In this document: positions 8,783 through 18,566 of the stretch, piece after piece
Position numbering within the stretch: the first letter of the stretch is position 1
Layout of the letters: each line of letters starts with the position of its first letter
Assembly: GCF_024611995.1 (NCBI RefSeq)
Contig: NZ_CP102509.1
Coordinates: 5,766,001-5,830,000 of the forward strand
Direction: 5' to 3'
From: Streptomyces sp. NBC_00162
GTDB taxonomy: Bacteria; Actinomycetota; Actinomycetes; Streptomycetales; Streptomycetaceae
Length of the DNA: 64,000 bases
Program-made: the position numbers and the translations under genes
Notes under the pieces: model-generated
Databases searched by the model: none
What the model was told of the DNA's origin: nothing
Seen by the model: the letters and a program-made list of their open reading frames with translations, nothing else

Positions 8783-8834
8783 GAAACGACCGGTGGCCCG
8801 GTGCGCACGCGCGCACCGGGCCACCGGTCGTTTC
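8783..8834. terminator. Bidirectional terminator, 24-bp perfect stem
   Basis: Arms 8783-8806 and 8811-8834 are perfectly complementary over 24 bp around a 4-nt ACGC loop. It lies between glyS and the convergent gene ending at 8844, so it can serve both strands. It has no T-tract, typical of high-GC actinobacteria. Confidence 0.85.
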
Positions 8835-8843
8835 TGCCGTACG

Positions 8844-9602
8844 TCAGACCACAGAGGGGCCTTCGGCTGCGGCCGCCGTCGCCTCCGCCTCCGCCTTGGC
8901 CTCGGTCTCGGCCGCGCGGCGCTCGCCCTCGGCCTGGGACCGCTTTCCGTAGAGGGCGGTCCAGACGCCCAGGGCGCCCAGCACCGCGTAGATCATGATC
9001 GGGCTGAGCGTCACCATGGTCTTGGTGTCCAGGGTGTACGTCAGGGCGATCCGGACCAGGGCCTCGACCACGTAGGCCACGCCCCAGACGAGGGTCATGC
9101 GGCGCATGGTGGTGCGGAAGCCCTCGTACTGCCACAGGCCGTTCCACCAGGCGGTGCTCTCCGGGGTGCCGTCGGTGGCGAACTTGCGGCCGAAGTAGAA
9201 CATCAGCGGGCGCGCCGCCGCCAGGGTGGCCAGGCAGAGCAGTCCGAACAGCCCCGTCACGGCGGAGTCCTTGATCAGCAGGGCCCGCGCCGAGTGGGCG
9301 CCGACGAGCGAGACAACAGCCGTGATCACGAGGAACACCAGGGTGACGACGGCGAATTCGTCGAGCTTGCGTCGCCAGGCCAGGCTGATGGCGCTGTCGA
9401 GCACCGGCCAGGCGCTGCTGAGGAGAAGGGCGGAGAACTCGCTCCAGGCGTGGTCTTCGGTCAGCGTGTTGTACGTGATGATCGGCGCGACCACGTTGAG
9501 GCCGATGGTCAGGATCCAGCCGAGGGCCGTGGCGGCGCCGGAGCGGGCGGGAGGTTCGGGTCGAGCTGCGTGGGTGGACAAGGTTCCCCCTGAAACATGC
9601 AT
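8844..9602 (-). CDS. VC0807-like multipass membrane protein
   Basis: A 252-residue membrane protein of unknown function with about six hydrophobic helices, resembling the VC0807 family. Recognisable features are the first helix WILTIGLNVVAPIITYNTLT, a conserved polar SLAWRRKLDEFAVV segment in the middle, and an RPLMFYFGRKFATDGTPES loop. The C-terminal 35 residues are an Ala/Glu-rich charged tail. I use the ATG at 9602; a TTG about seven codons further in, just after GGGGGAACC, is an alternative with a better ribosome site. It ends convergently with glyS at the shared terminator. No substrate or pathway can be proposed. Confidence 0.75.
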   Translation of the reverse strand: MHVSGGTLSTHAARPEPPARSGAATALGWILTIGLNVVAPIITYNTLTEDHAWSEFSALLLSSAWPVLDSAISLAWRRKLDEFAVVTLVFLVITAVVSLVGAHSARALLIKDSAVTGLFGLLCLATLAAARPLMFYFGRKFATDGTPESTAWWNGLWQYEGFRTTMRRMTLVWGVAYVVEALVRIALTYTLDTKTMVTLSPIMIYAVLGALGVWTALYGKRSQAEGERRAAETEAKAEAEATAAAAEGPSVV

Positions 9603-9726
9603 GAAGAGTGCGGTAGGGGGACCGTAAGTACACGCCGATGACATGTACAAGGCGGGCGCATCAAAATGATCACCAAGCCGACCGGACTGGACAACTCCGG
9701 CTGCTTGATTCCTGACGGGTGCCGCG

Positions 9727-10320
9727 TCAGGCGCGCAGGCCCCGGATGATCAGCGCGGTGACCGCCTCGAACTCCGTGAAGATCGTGGGCGAGAGCCAGT
9801 CGGCCGCGTACTGCGGATCGTGGAAGCGGCCGGTGGCATCGAAGACCGCGCGGGCGGCGGCCGGCACGTCGTCGGCGGCGAGGGTGCCCGCCGCGACCCC
9901 CTCGGCGATGATCCGGGCCAACTGGTCGATCAGCTCGGTCAGGTGCGCGTCCACCACGCCGCTGTTCTCGTCCAGGAGCACGATGTAGGTGGCGAACAGC
10001 TCCGGGTCGTCACCCGCCTTGTGACGCTTCGCCTCGAAGAGCGCCTCCAGCCACGCCTCCAGCTTGGAGGGGGCGCTCTCGGCGGGAGCCGAGGTGATCT
10101 CCTCCAGCGCGACCACGCTCTTGGCGAGCCAGCGGTCCGTGACGGCCTCGCGCAGCGCCGCCTTCGACGGGAAGTGCCGGTACACGCTGCCGTGGCTGAC
10201 GCCCAGCGCGCGGGCCACGTCCACCACCGTCGCCTTGGAGGGGCCGAAGCGGCGCAGCACGTCCTCGGTGGTCTCGAGGATGCGCTCGGGTGTCAGGGGC
10301 GCGGCAGCAGCGGGGGGCAT
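9727..10320 (-). CDS. TetR-family transcriptional regulator
   Basis: A 197-residue repressor. The N-terminal helix-turn-helix reads LTPERILETTEDVLRRFG then VVDVARALGVSHGSVYRHFP, standard TetR signatures at about residues 9-60. The C-terminal ligand domain is unlike anything I can name. It starts 21 bp after the stop of the aldo/keto reductase gene on the same strand, so the two are probably one operon. The 36-bp palindrome upstream of the reductase (11410-11445) is the natural candidate operator for autoregulation. Confidence 0.88.
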   Translation of the reverse strand: MPPAAAAPLTPERILETTEDVLRRFGPSKATVVDVARALGVSHGSVYRHFPSKAALREAVTDRWLAKSVVALEEITSAPAESAPSKLEAWLEALFEAKRHKAGDDPELFATYIVLLDENSGVVDAHLTELIDQLARIIAEGVAAGTLAADDVPAAARAVFDATGRFHDPQYAADWLSPTIFTEFEAVTALIIRGLRA

Positions 10321-10341
10321 GGGTACGACCGTACCGCCAGC

Positions 10342-11394
10342 TCAGTGTTCGCTGTCGAGGTGGGCCATCTGGGCCGCCGGATACCGCTCGCCCGCCGCGG
10401 CGCCGACGGGCACGGCCTCCTCGATGGCGGCCAGATCGGCGGCGCTCAGCGTGATGTCCATGGCACCCAGTGCCTCGGCGAGCCGGTCCCGGCGCCGGGC
10501 GCCGACCAGCGGCACGATGTCCTCGCCGCGCGACAGCACCCAGGCGATGGCGGTCTGCGCCACGCTCACGCCCTTGCCCTCCGCCACCTTGCGCAGGGCG
10601 TCGACCAGGTCGAGGTTGCGGTCGAGGTTGTCCCCCTGGAAGCGCGGGCTCATCCCGCGGAAGTCGCCCGGGGCCAGCGCGCGGTCGCGGGTGAAGTGGC
10701 CGCTGATCAGGCCGCGGGACAGCACCCCGTACGCCGTGACCCCTATCCCGAGCTCCCGGGCGGTCGGCAGGATCTCGTCCTCGATGCCGCGGGAGATGAG
10801 CGAGTACTCGATCTGCAGATCGGCGATCGGGGCGACGGCGGCGGCCCGGCGCAGGGTGTCCGCGCCGACCTCGGAGAGGCCGATGTGGCGCACGTGCCCG
10901 GCCTCGACCGCCTCGGCGATGGCCCCGACGGTCTCCTCGATCGGGACGTCCGGGTCCACCCGGGCGATGCGGTAGATGTCGATGTGGTCCCGGCCGAGCC
11001 GCTGGAGCGAGTAGGCCAGGAAGTTCTTGACGGCCTCGGGCCGCCCGTCGTAGCCGGTGAAGCCGCCCTCGACCGTGCGCAGGGCGCCGAACTTGACGCT
11101 GGTCAGCGCCTGCTCGCGGGCCGCGGCGGGCGCGGTGCGCAGGGCTTCGTTGATCAGCAGTTCGTTGTGGCCCATGCCGTAGAAGTCGCCGGTGTCGAGC
11201 AGCGTCACGCCTGCGTCCAGGGCAGCGTGGATGGTGGCGATGGACTCCGCGCGGTCGGCCTCCCCGTACAGGGCGGACATCCCCATGCAGCCGAGGCCGA
11301 GCGGGAAGACGGCCGGCCCGGTGGTGCCGAGGCGGCGGTGGACAGGGTTCTCGTGGACAGGGTGCTCGTGGGTGGTGCTCTCGGTCGTCGTCAT
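10342..11394 (-). CDS. Aldo/keto reductase family protein
   Basis: A 350-residue TIM-barrel NADPH-dependent oxidoreductase. Visible features are LGTTGPAVFPLGLGCMGMS, the DTGDFYGMGHNE segment with the catalytic Tyr, Lys in TSVKFG, and the NADPH-binding end VGARRRDRLAEALGAM. Odd: where most relatives have an HR pair (for example YQHRVDP) this protein reads YRIARVDP, so the usual catalytic His is Ala. The N-terminus has a small repeat, HEHPVHENPVHRR, from a 15-bp duplication. I chose the ATG at 11394; a start at 11439 would run through the palindromic operator. It lies upstream of and probably in operon with the TetR gene. Confidence 0.88.
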   Translation of the reverse strand: MTTTESTTHEHPVHENPVHRRLGTTGPAVFPLGLGCMGMSALYGEADRAESIATIHAALDAGVTLLDTGDFYGMGHNELLINEALRTAPAAAREQALTSVKFGALRTVEGGFTGYDGRPEAVKNFLAYSLQRLGRDHIDIYRIARVDPDVPIEETVGAIAEAVEAGHVRHIGLSEVGADTLRRAAAVAPIADLQIEYSLISRGIEDEILPTARELGIGVTAYGVLSRGLISGHFTRDRALAPGDFRGMSPRFQGDNLDRNLDLVDALRKVAEGKGVSVAQTAIAWVLSRGEDIVPLVGARRRDRLAEALGAMDITLSAADLAAIEEAVPVGAAAGERYPAAQMAHLDSEH

Positions 11395-11409
11395 GGAACG
11401 AGAATGACA

Positions 11410-11445
11410 TGACGAGTGACAGATTTCAATATCTGTCACTCGTCA
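11410..11445. promoter_or_regulatory. 36-bp palindrome, candidate TetR operator
   Basis: Perfect 15-bp arms TGACGAGTGACAGAT and ATCTGTCACTCGTCA flank a 6-bp centre (TTCAAT). It is 16 bp upstream of the reductase ATG. The AT-rich centre could hold a -10 element. Each arm also contains internal symmetry (GTGAC/GTCAC), so two dimers might bind. Confidence 0.6.
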
Positions 11446-11456
11446 GTGTGAGGGGG

Positions 11457-11801
11457 CTACGACAGGACCCGCAGGATCAGGGCGGCGGCCGCGACCACGG
11501 CGAGGACGGCGGCAGGTGCGAGCTCGTAGTCCTTGACGCGGAGGTGGCTGATGACCGCGCCGATGAAGTAGAGGGTCACCCCGATGGCGGCCGCGATGCC
11601 GAGCGGCGTGAACCACAGGCCCGCGACCAGCCCGATCGCGCCCGCGGCCTTGAGGGTGGCCAGGCGTGGCAGCCAGGAGTCCGGGACCTGGACCTTCCGC
11701 ATGCTGGCGACGATCTGGTCGTTGCGCTGGAGCGTGAAGGTGGCGGAGGCGGTGAGGACCAGGGCGAGCAGGCCGCCGACGACGGCGTAGGCGATGAACA
11801 T
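11457..11801 (-). CDS. DoxX-family membrane protein
   Basis: A 114-residue four-helix membrane protein of the DoxX/DoxX-like group, associated with redox stress and quinone chemistry in some bacteria. Features are MFIAYAVVGGLLALVL, then SWLPRLATLKAAGAIGLVAG and GVTLYFIGAVISHLR with the conserved His. I use the ATG at 11801 with GGAG upstream; a start at 11834 lacks one. It is divergent from a MarR-family gene with only 91 bp between starts, so it is probably that regulator's target. Confidence 0.8.
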   Translation of the reverse strand: MFIAYAVVGGLLALVLTASATFTLQRNDQIVASMRKVQVPDSWLPRLATLKAAGAIGLVAGLWFTPLGIAAAIGVTLYFIGAVISHLRVKDYELAPAAVLAVVAAAALILRVLS

Positions 11802-11860
11802 GGAGAACTCCAATGGTCGAAGATGCAGGATCATTGAATAGCATCAACGATATCTCCGAC

Positions 11861-11879
11861 GCAATCATTTCTCGATTGC
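11861..11879. promoter_or_regulatory. Inverted repeat between doxX-like and marR genes
   Basis: GCAATC and GATTGC arms separated by 7 bp lie directly before the TACGAT -10-like element of the MarR gene (11880-11885). The position and 19-bp span suit a MarR dimer controlling both divergent genes. Candidate only. Confidence 0.35.
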
Positions 11880-11892
11880 TACGATGTGGACC

Positions 11893-12348
11893 ATGACGGC
11901 AGATCAGGACGGATCGCACCCTCCGCAGCGGCTGGGCCTGCTGCTGGCCTGGCACGGATCGGTCACCCAGACCCGGATGAAGAAGGCGCTCAGCGCGGCC
12001 GGACTCACCCCGCGGCACGCGATGACGCTGATGCACCTGGAGGACGGCCCCATCAGCCAGCGGGCGCTCGCCGAGCGGCTGGAGGTGGACCCGAGCGTGC
12101 TCGTCGGGATCCTGAACGACCTGGAGGGCGACGGCCTGGCCGAACGCCGCCGGGACCCGGCCGACCGGCGCCGCCACAACGTGGCCATCACCACCGCCGG
12201 ATCCACCGTGCTCGGCAAGACGAACGCGGCGCTCGACGAGGTCGAGCAGGGCCTCTTCGCGGACCTCTCGGCCGCCGATCAGGAGACCCTGCGCGCCCTG
12301 CTGGCACGGATCGACGCCCACGGGGACGACGTCAACTGCGACGAGTAG
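11893..12348 (+). CDS. MarR-family transcriptional regulator
   Basis: A 151-residue winged-helix regulator. The central region reads LTPRHAMTLMHLEDGPISQ, then the recognition area RALAERLEVDPSVLVGILND and the wing RRRDPADRRRHNVAIT, all standard MarR features. The C-terminal helix completes the dimer interface. The ATG at 11893 has no Shine-Dalgarno but lies 7 nt after TACGAT, so the mRNA may be leaderless; an ATG at 11884 falls inside that spacing. It is divergent from the DoxX-family gene, with an inverted repeat between them. Confidence 0.85.
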   Translation: MTADQDGSHPPQRLGLLLAWHGSVTQTRMKKALSAAGLTPRHAMTLMHLEDGPISQRALAERLEVDPSVLVGILNDLEGDGLAERRRDPADRRRHNVAITTAGSTVLGKTNAALDEVEQGLFADLSAADQETLRALLARIDAHGDDVNCDE

Positions 12349-12383
12349 CCCGGTGGCCCGAGCAGCCCTTGGACGGGCAGCCC

Positions 12384-12430
12384 GGTGAACGAGCAGCCGG
12401 TGAACGAGAAGCCAGGTGAACGCGTAGCCC
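12384..12430 (+). repeat. Degenerate 15-16 bp tandem repeat, three units
   Basis: Three successive units of the form GGTGAACGMGNAGCC lie between the MarR gene and the convergent MFS gene. No gene is disrupted. It may arise by replication slippage, or be part of a terminator region; no clear hairpin was seen. Confidence 0.5.
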
Positions 12431-12445
12431 GATGGGCCGGGTGGC

Positions 12446-13912
12446 TCAGTGGCCGGGCTCCGACGCCCGCGGGGCCGCGGGAACGCGGGCGCCGGCCGGA
12501 TCCAGGGTGCGGGCCGTGCGCTCCGCCGTCGAGCGGGCCCACTGGCCGCTCGACGCCGCGCCCACCACCAGGACCAGCAGCCCGCAGACCGTGATGATCC
12601 ACCAGGCCGGGGCGGCCGACCCGGCGAAGTCGGAACCGCGGGCCAGACCGGCCGCCAGGACCGCACCGACGACCGCGACGCCGAGGGTGCTCCCGGTCTG
12701 CCGGCTGGTGGAGGCGATGGCGGCCGCGACCCCCGCCTGGGACCGCGGCATCCCGGAGACCGCCGTATTGGTGACCGGCGCGTTCACCATGCCGAAGCCG
12801 AGCCCGAACAGCACGTACCCGGTGAACATCAGCGCCGTGGACGCCTCGGCCCGCAAGGCCGCGAAGAGCAGCCCGCTCGCCGCCATCGCGACGCCGGCGA
12901 TCAGCATGGGCAGCCGCGGCCCCCTGCTGCCCACCAGACGGCCCGACAGCGGCGCGACGAGCATGGTCATCGCGGCCATCGGCAGCATGTAGAGCCCGGC
13001 GTGCAGCGCGTCCAGCCCCAGCACCTCCTGGAGGTACAGGGTGTTCAGGAAGAGGAACCCGGCCATCCCGGCGAAGGCGCTCACGGCGATCACGGTGGCC
13101 CCGCTGAAGGGCGCGCTCCGGAAGAACCGGAAATCGATCAGCGGCTCCTCGCGCCGGGGCTCGTAGCGCAGCAGCCCCACCAGCGAGGCGACGGCCACCA
13201 GGGCGCAGCCCATGATCAGCGGCGAGCGCCAGCCCGCGGCCGGCGCCTCGATGATCCCGTACGTCAGACTGCCCAGCAGCGCCATGACCAGCAGCTGGCC
13301 CACCGGGTCCACCCGGCGCGGCCGGGCCGCGCGGGACTCGGGCACGTGTCGCAGGGTCAGGGCGAGAGCGACCAGACCGACCGGCAGGTTCACCCAGAAG
13401 ATGGAGCGCCAGCCCACCGAGTCCACCAGTACCCCGCCGACCAGCGGGCCCGCGGCCATGGAGATGCCCGCGACCGCGCCCCACGCCCCGATGGCCCGCG
13501 CGCGCTCGGCGGGCTCGGTGAAGGTGTTGGTGATGATCGACATGGCCACCGGGTTGAGCATCGCGCCGCCGACCGCCTGCACCATCCGGTAGGCGATCAG
13601 CCAGTCGAGGGTGGGGGCGAGCGAGCACAGCAGCGAGCCGACGGTGAAGAGGACCAGCCCGGCGACGAACACCTTGCGGCGGCCGATCCGGTCCGCGGTG
13701 GAGCCCGCGAGCATCAGCAGCGAGGCCAGCACGAGCGTGTAGGCGTCGATCGTCCACTGCATCCCCGCGACCGAGGCGTTCAGATCGCGGCGCATCGAGG
13801 GCAGCGCGACATTGAGGACGGTGTTGTCGAGGCTCACGATCAGGAGGCTCATGCAACAGATCGCCAGGACGACCACGCGCTGCCGGCGACTCGGCTGACT
13901 CGGCTCGATCAT
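12446..13912 (-). CDS. MFS drug exporter, DHA2 type (14 TMS)
   Basis: A 488-residue major facilitator protein of the EmrB/QacA-like DHA2 subfamily, which exports drugs or small metabolites with proton exchange. Motif C-type and DHA2 signatures are clear: SLDNTVLNVALPSMRRDLNA near the start, MLAGSTADRIGRRKVFVAG (motif A), and IGAWGAVAGISMAAGPLVGG (motif C). The rest is repeated hydrophobic helices, with RVPAAPRASEPGH at the C-terminus. I chose the ATG at 13912; further upstream in-frame codons run into dusB on the other strand. It is divergent from dusB with 52 bp between starts. No regulator adjoins it, so the substrate is unknown. Confidence 0.85.
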   Translation of the reverse strand: MIEPSQPSRRQRVVVLAICCMSLLIVSLDNTVLNVALPSMRRDLNASVAGMQWTIDAYTLVLASLLMLAGSTADRIGRRKVFVAGLVLFTVGSLLCSLAPTLDWLIAYRMVQAVGGAMLNPVAMSIITNTFTEPAERARAIGAWGAVAGISMAAGPLVGGVLVDSVGWRSIFWVNLPVGLVALALTLRHVPESRAARPRRVDPVGQLLVMALLGSLTYGIIEAPAAGWRSPLIMGCALVAVASLVGLLRYEPRREEPLIDFRFFRSAPFSGATVIAVSAFAGMAGFLFLNTLYLQEVLGLDALHAGLYMLPMAAMTMLVAPLSGRLVGSRGPRLPMLIAGVAMAASGLLFAALRAEASTALMFTGYVLFGLGFGMVNAPVTNTAVSGMPRSQAGVAAAIASTSRQTGSTLGVAVVGAVLAAGLARGSDFAGSAAPAWWIITVCGLLVLVVGAASSGQWARSTAERTARTLDPAGARVPAAPRASEPGH

Positions 13913-13952
13913 GCCGCCGATGGTACGTCTGCCGCACCGCCCCGGCATGCGG

Positions 13953-13958
13953 GACAAT
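13953..13958 (+). promoter_or_regulatory. -10-like hexamer for a leaderless dusB transcript
   Basis: GACAAT followed by GGGCGG and the dusB ATG. The hexamer, spacing and most of the spacer match the recO start region at 1667. No ribosome site is present. Confidence 0.4.
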
Positions 13959-13964
13959 GGGCGG

Positions 13965-15107
13965 ATGACCACGCTCCCTCCGCCCCTCGCGATCGGCCCG
14001 CACACCGTGCAGCCCCCGGTGGTGCTCGCGCCGATGGCCGGCATCACCAATGCCCCGTTCCGTACCCTCTGCCGGGAGTTCTCCGGCGGCAAGGGGCTGT
14101 TCGTGAGCGAGATGATCACGACCCGCGCCCTGGTCGAGCGCAACGAGAAGACCATGCAGCTGATCCACTTCGACGAGACCGAGAAGCCTCGCTCGATCCA
14201 GCTGTACGGAGTCGACCCGGCGACGGTCGGCAAGGCGGTCCGCATGATCGTCGAAGAGGACCGTGCCGACCACATCGACCTCAACTTCGGCTGCCCGGTC
14301 CCCAAGGTGACCCGCAAGGGCGGCGGCTCCGCCCTCCCGTACAAGCGGAACCTGCTGCGCGCGATCCTGCGCGAGGCCGTGGCCGGCGCTGGCGACCTCC
14401 CGGTGACGATGAAGATGCGCAAGGGCATCAACGACGACCACCTCACCTACCTCGACGCCGGCCGGATCGCCGTCGAGGAGGGGGTCACCGCGATAGCCCT
14501 GCACGGGCGCACCACGGCCCAGCACTACGGCGGCACCGCCGACTGGGACGCCATCGCGCGGCTCAAGGAGCACGTGCCGGAGATCCCGGTGCTCGGCAAC
14601 GGCGACATCTGGTGCGCGGAGGACGCGCTGCGGATGGTCCGCGAGACCGGCTGCGACGGCGTGGTCGTGGGCCGTGGCTGCCTGGGGCGGCCGTGGCTGT
14701 TCAACGACCTGGTGGCGGCCTTCGAGGGCCGTCCCGAGGACTTCCACAAGCCGACGCTGCGCGAGGTCGCGGGCACCATGCACCGCCACGCACAGCTGCT
14801 GGGGGAGTGGATCGGCGACGAGACGCGCGGGGTGATCGACTTCCGTAAGCACGTGGCCTGGTACCTCAAGGGCTTCTCGGTCGGATCCGAGATGCGCAAG
14901 AGGCTCGCGGTGACCTCTTCGCTGACCGAGCTGGATGCTCATCTGAGCGAGCTGGATTTGGATCAGGCGTGGCCCGAGAGCGCGGACGGCCCGCGGGGCC
15001 GGACGTCCGGAAACAACCGAGTTGTCCTGCCGGACGGCTGGCTGAAGGACCCGTACGACTGCGCGGGCGTCAGCGAGGAAGCCGAACTGGACACCTCCGG
15101 AGGCTGA
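13965..15107 (+). CDS. dusB: tRNA-dihydrouridine synthase
   Basis: A 380-residue FMN enzyme that reduces uridines in the tRNA D-loop. Signatures in order: PVVLAPMAGITNAPFRTLCR, SERSIQLYGVDP-type segment (here PRSIQLYGVDP), DLNFGCPVPKVTRKGGGSAL with the catalytic Cys, ALHGRTTAQHYGGTADW, and GNGDIWCAEDALRMVRETG with VVVGRGCLGRPWLF. A C-terminal helical domain (HVAWYLKGFSVGSEMRKRL) contacts tRNA. The last 60 residues are an actinobacterial extension. The ATG lies 6 nt after a -10-like hexamer, suggesting a leaderless mRNA. A hairpin about 90 bp after the stop ends the unit. The Dus subgroup is assigned by resemblance to DusB. Confidence 0.92.
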   Translation: MTTLPPPLAIGPHTVQPPVVLAPMAGITNAPFRTLCREFSGGKGLFVSEMITTRALVERNEKTMQLIHFDETEKPRSIQLYGVDPATVGKAVRMIVEEDRADHIDLNFGCPVPKVTRKGGGSALPYKRNLLRAILREAVAGAGDLPVTMKMRKGINDDHLTYLDAGRIAVEEGVTAIALHGRTTAQHYGGTADWDAIARLKEHVPEIPVLGNGDIWCAEDALRMVRETGCDGVVVGRGCLGRPWLFNDLVAAFEGRPEDFHKPTLREVAGTMHRHAQLLGEWIGDETRGVIDFRKHVAWYLKGFSVGSEMRKRLAVTSSLTELDAHLSELDLDQAWPESADGPRGRTSGNNRVVLPDGWLKDPYDCAGVSEEAELDTSGG

Positions 15108-15193
15108 CAAATCGCCCTCCGTGTTGCGTGATATACGCCACGCATGGGTGGGGTTTCGCTCAGATGAGCACCAAAGTCACGGGTAAGACTTTC

Positions 15194-15220
15194 AAAGGGT
15201 GGCACTGGGTGCCACCCTTT
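15194..15220 (+). terminator. Intrinsic terminator after dusB
   Basis: AAAGGGTGGCAC and GTGCCACCCTTT form a perfect 12-bp stem around a TGG loop, and the right arm ends in TTT. It lies 87 bp beyond the dusB stop. Confidence 0.75.
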
Positions 15221-15221
15221 G

Positions 15222-15242
15222 TGCGTTCAATACTTGAACGCA
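15222..15242. promoter_or_regulatory. Perfect 21-bp palindrome upstream of ppdK
   Basis: TGCGTTCAA-TAC-TTGAACGCA reads the same on both strands except for the 3-bp centre. It could be a dimer-binding operator or a second small hairpin after the dusB terminator. It lies 230 bp before ppdK, so control of ppdK is only possible if the promoter is nearby. Confidence 0.45.
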
Positions 15243-15471
15243 AATGTATCGATGATCGCTCATCCGAGCGTGATCAGGCCTCAAAAGCCCCCTCTCCCTT
15301 CGGGAAGTGAAGGATCTTCGTACCTTCTGATTACCCATGAGTTACTTTCGATCTGGTGGCGCACGGGTGGTTACAGCCGCATGACGACCAAGTGGACGTA
15401 CCCAGAAGCCTTCGATCTGGGTATGTTCCTGGCCGTCAGGGCAGCCACCGAGCCTCGAGGAGTCGAGACCC

Positions 15472-18180
<2,709 letters not shown>

Positions 18181-18566
18181 TCCCCGGCCCTGAGAAGGGC
18201 CCCATAGACCGCGCCTGCCCCCGGGTTCCCTGACTGCCCGGTGGCGGGCGCGCCTATTTTTTGCTGTTCAACAAATCTTTACGCCAGCAGGCGGTGGACG
18301 GATCCCCACCCGTCCACCGCCGCTGTCATTCTGCCGGGCACGTCGGCGCTTCCCGGTGCGACCGACCGCCAGGCCCCGCAAAGCCCCCCACGGCCTTCAC
18401 GGAGCGTTTCGGTCGCATCGGAGTGTGCCCGGCGGAGTACAGGATTTCGGTTGTCACGCCCCTGCCGAAAGGGGTTTCAACTGTGGCCGAAAGGGCGTGG
18501 TGACCACGTGTGACGGCATGCATACTCATGGGGCGGGGGGATTGCGGTTGCACAGGTGGGGGTTCG
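18181..18566 (+). other. Intergenic region after ppdK with a strong hairpin
   Basis: About 390 bp without a convincing gene. A 12-bp perfect stem (GGCGGTGGACGG at 18290-18301 with CCGTCCACCGCC at 18310-18321, 8-nt loop) could terminate ppdK. Just before it is an unusually AT-rich stretch (TATTTTTTGCTG, then ACAAATCTTTACG) around 18255-18282. The 200 bp before the next gene should contain its promoter; I could not assign one with confidence. Confidence 0.55.

Larger units (their letters stand above)
15108..15471 (+). other. Intergenic region dusB-ppdK with hairpin and palindrome
   Basis: About 360 bp without a convincing gene. It holds the dusB terminator hairpin (15194-15220), a perfect 21-bp palindrome (15222-15242) and, further on, an imperfect hairpin around 15254-15280 (GATCGCTC and GAGCGTGATC). 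The base composition is less G/C-rich than neighbouring genes. The ppdK leader with AGGAG at about 15459 closes the region. Confidence 0.6.

Noticed and set aside
11839..11860. Additional hairpin in the doxX-marR gap (ATCAACGATATC)
   Set aside because: The dyad is short and imperfect and does not improve on the GCAATC/GATTGC repeat.
18241..18513. Small plus-strand frame in the ppdK downstream region
   Set aside because: It crosses the strong hairpin, lacks a ribosome site and has no coding-type third-position bias.
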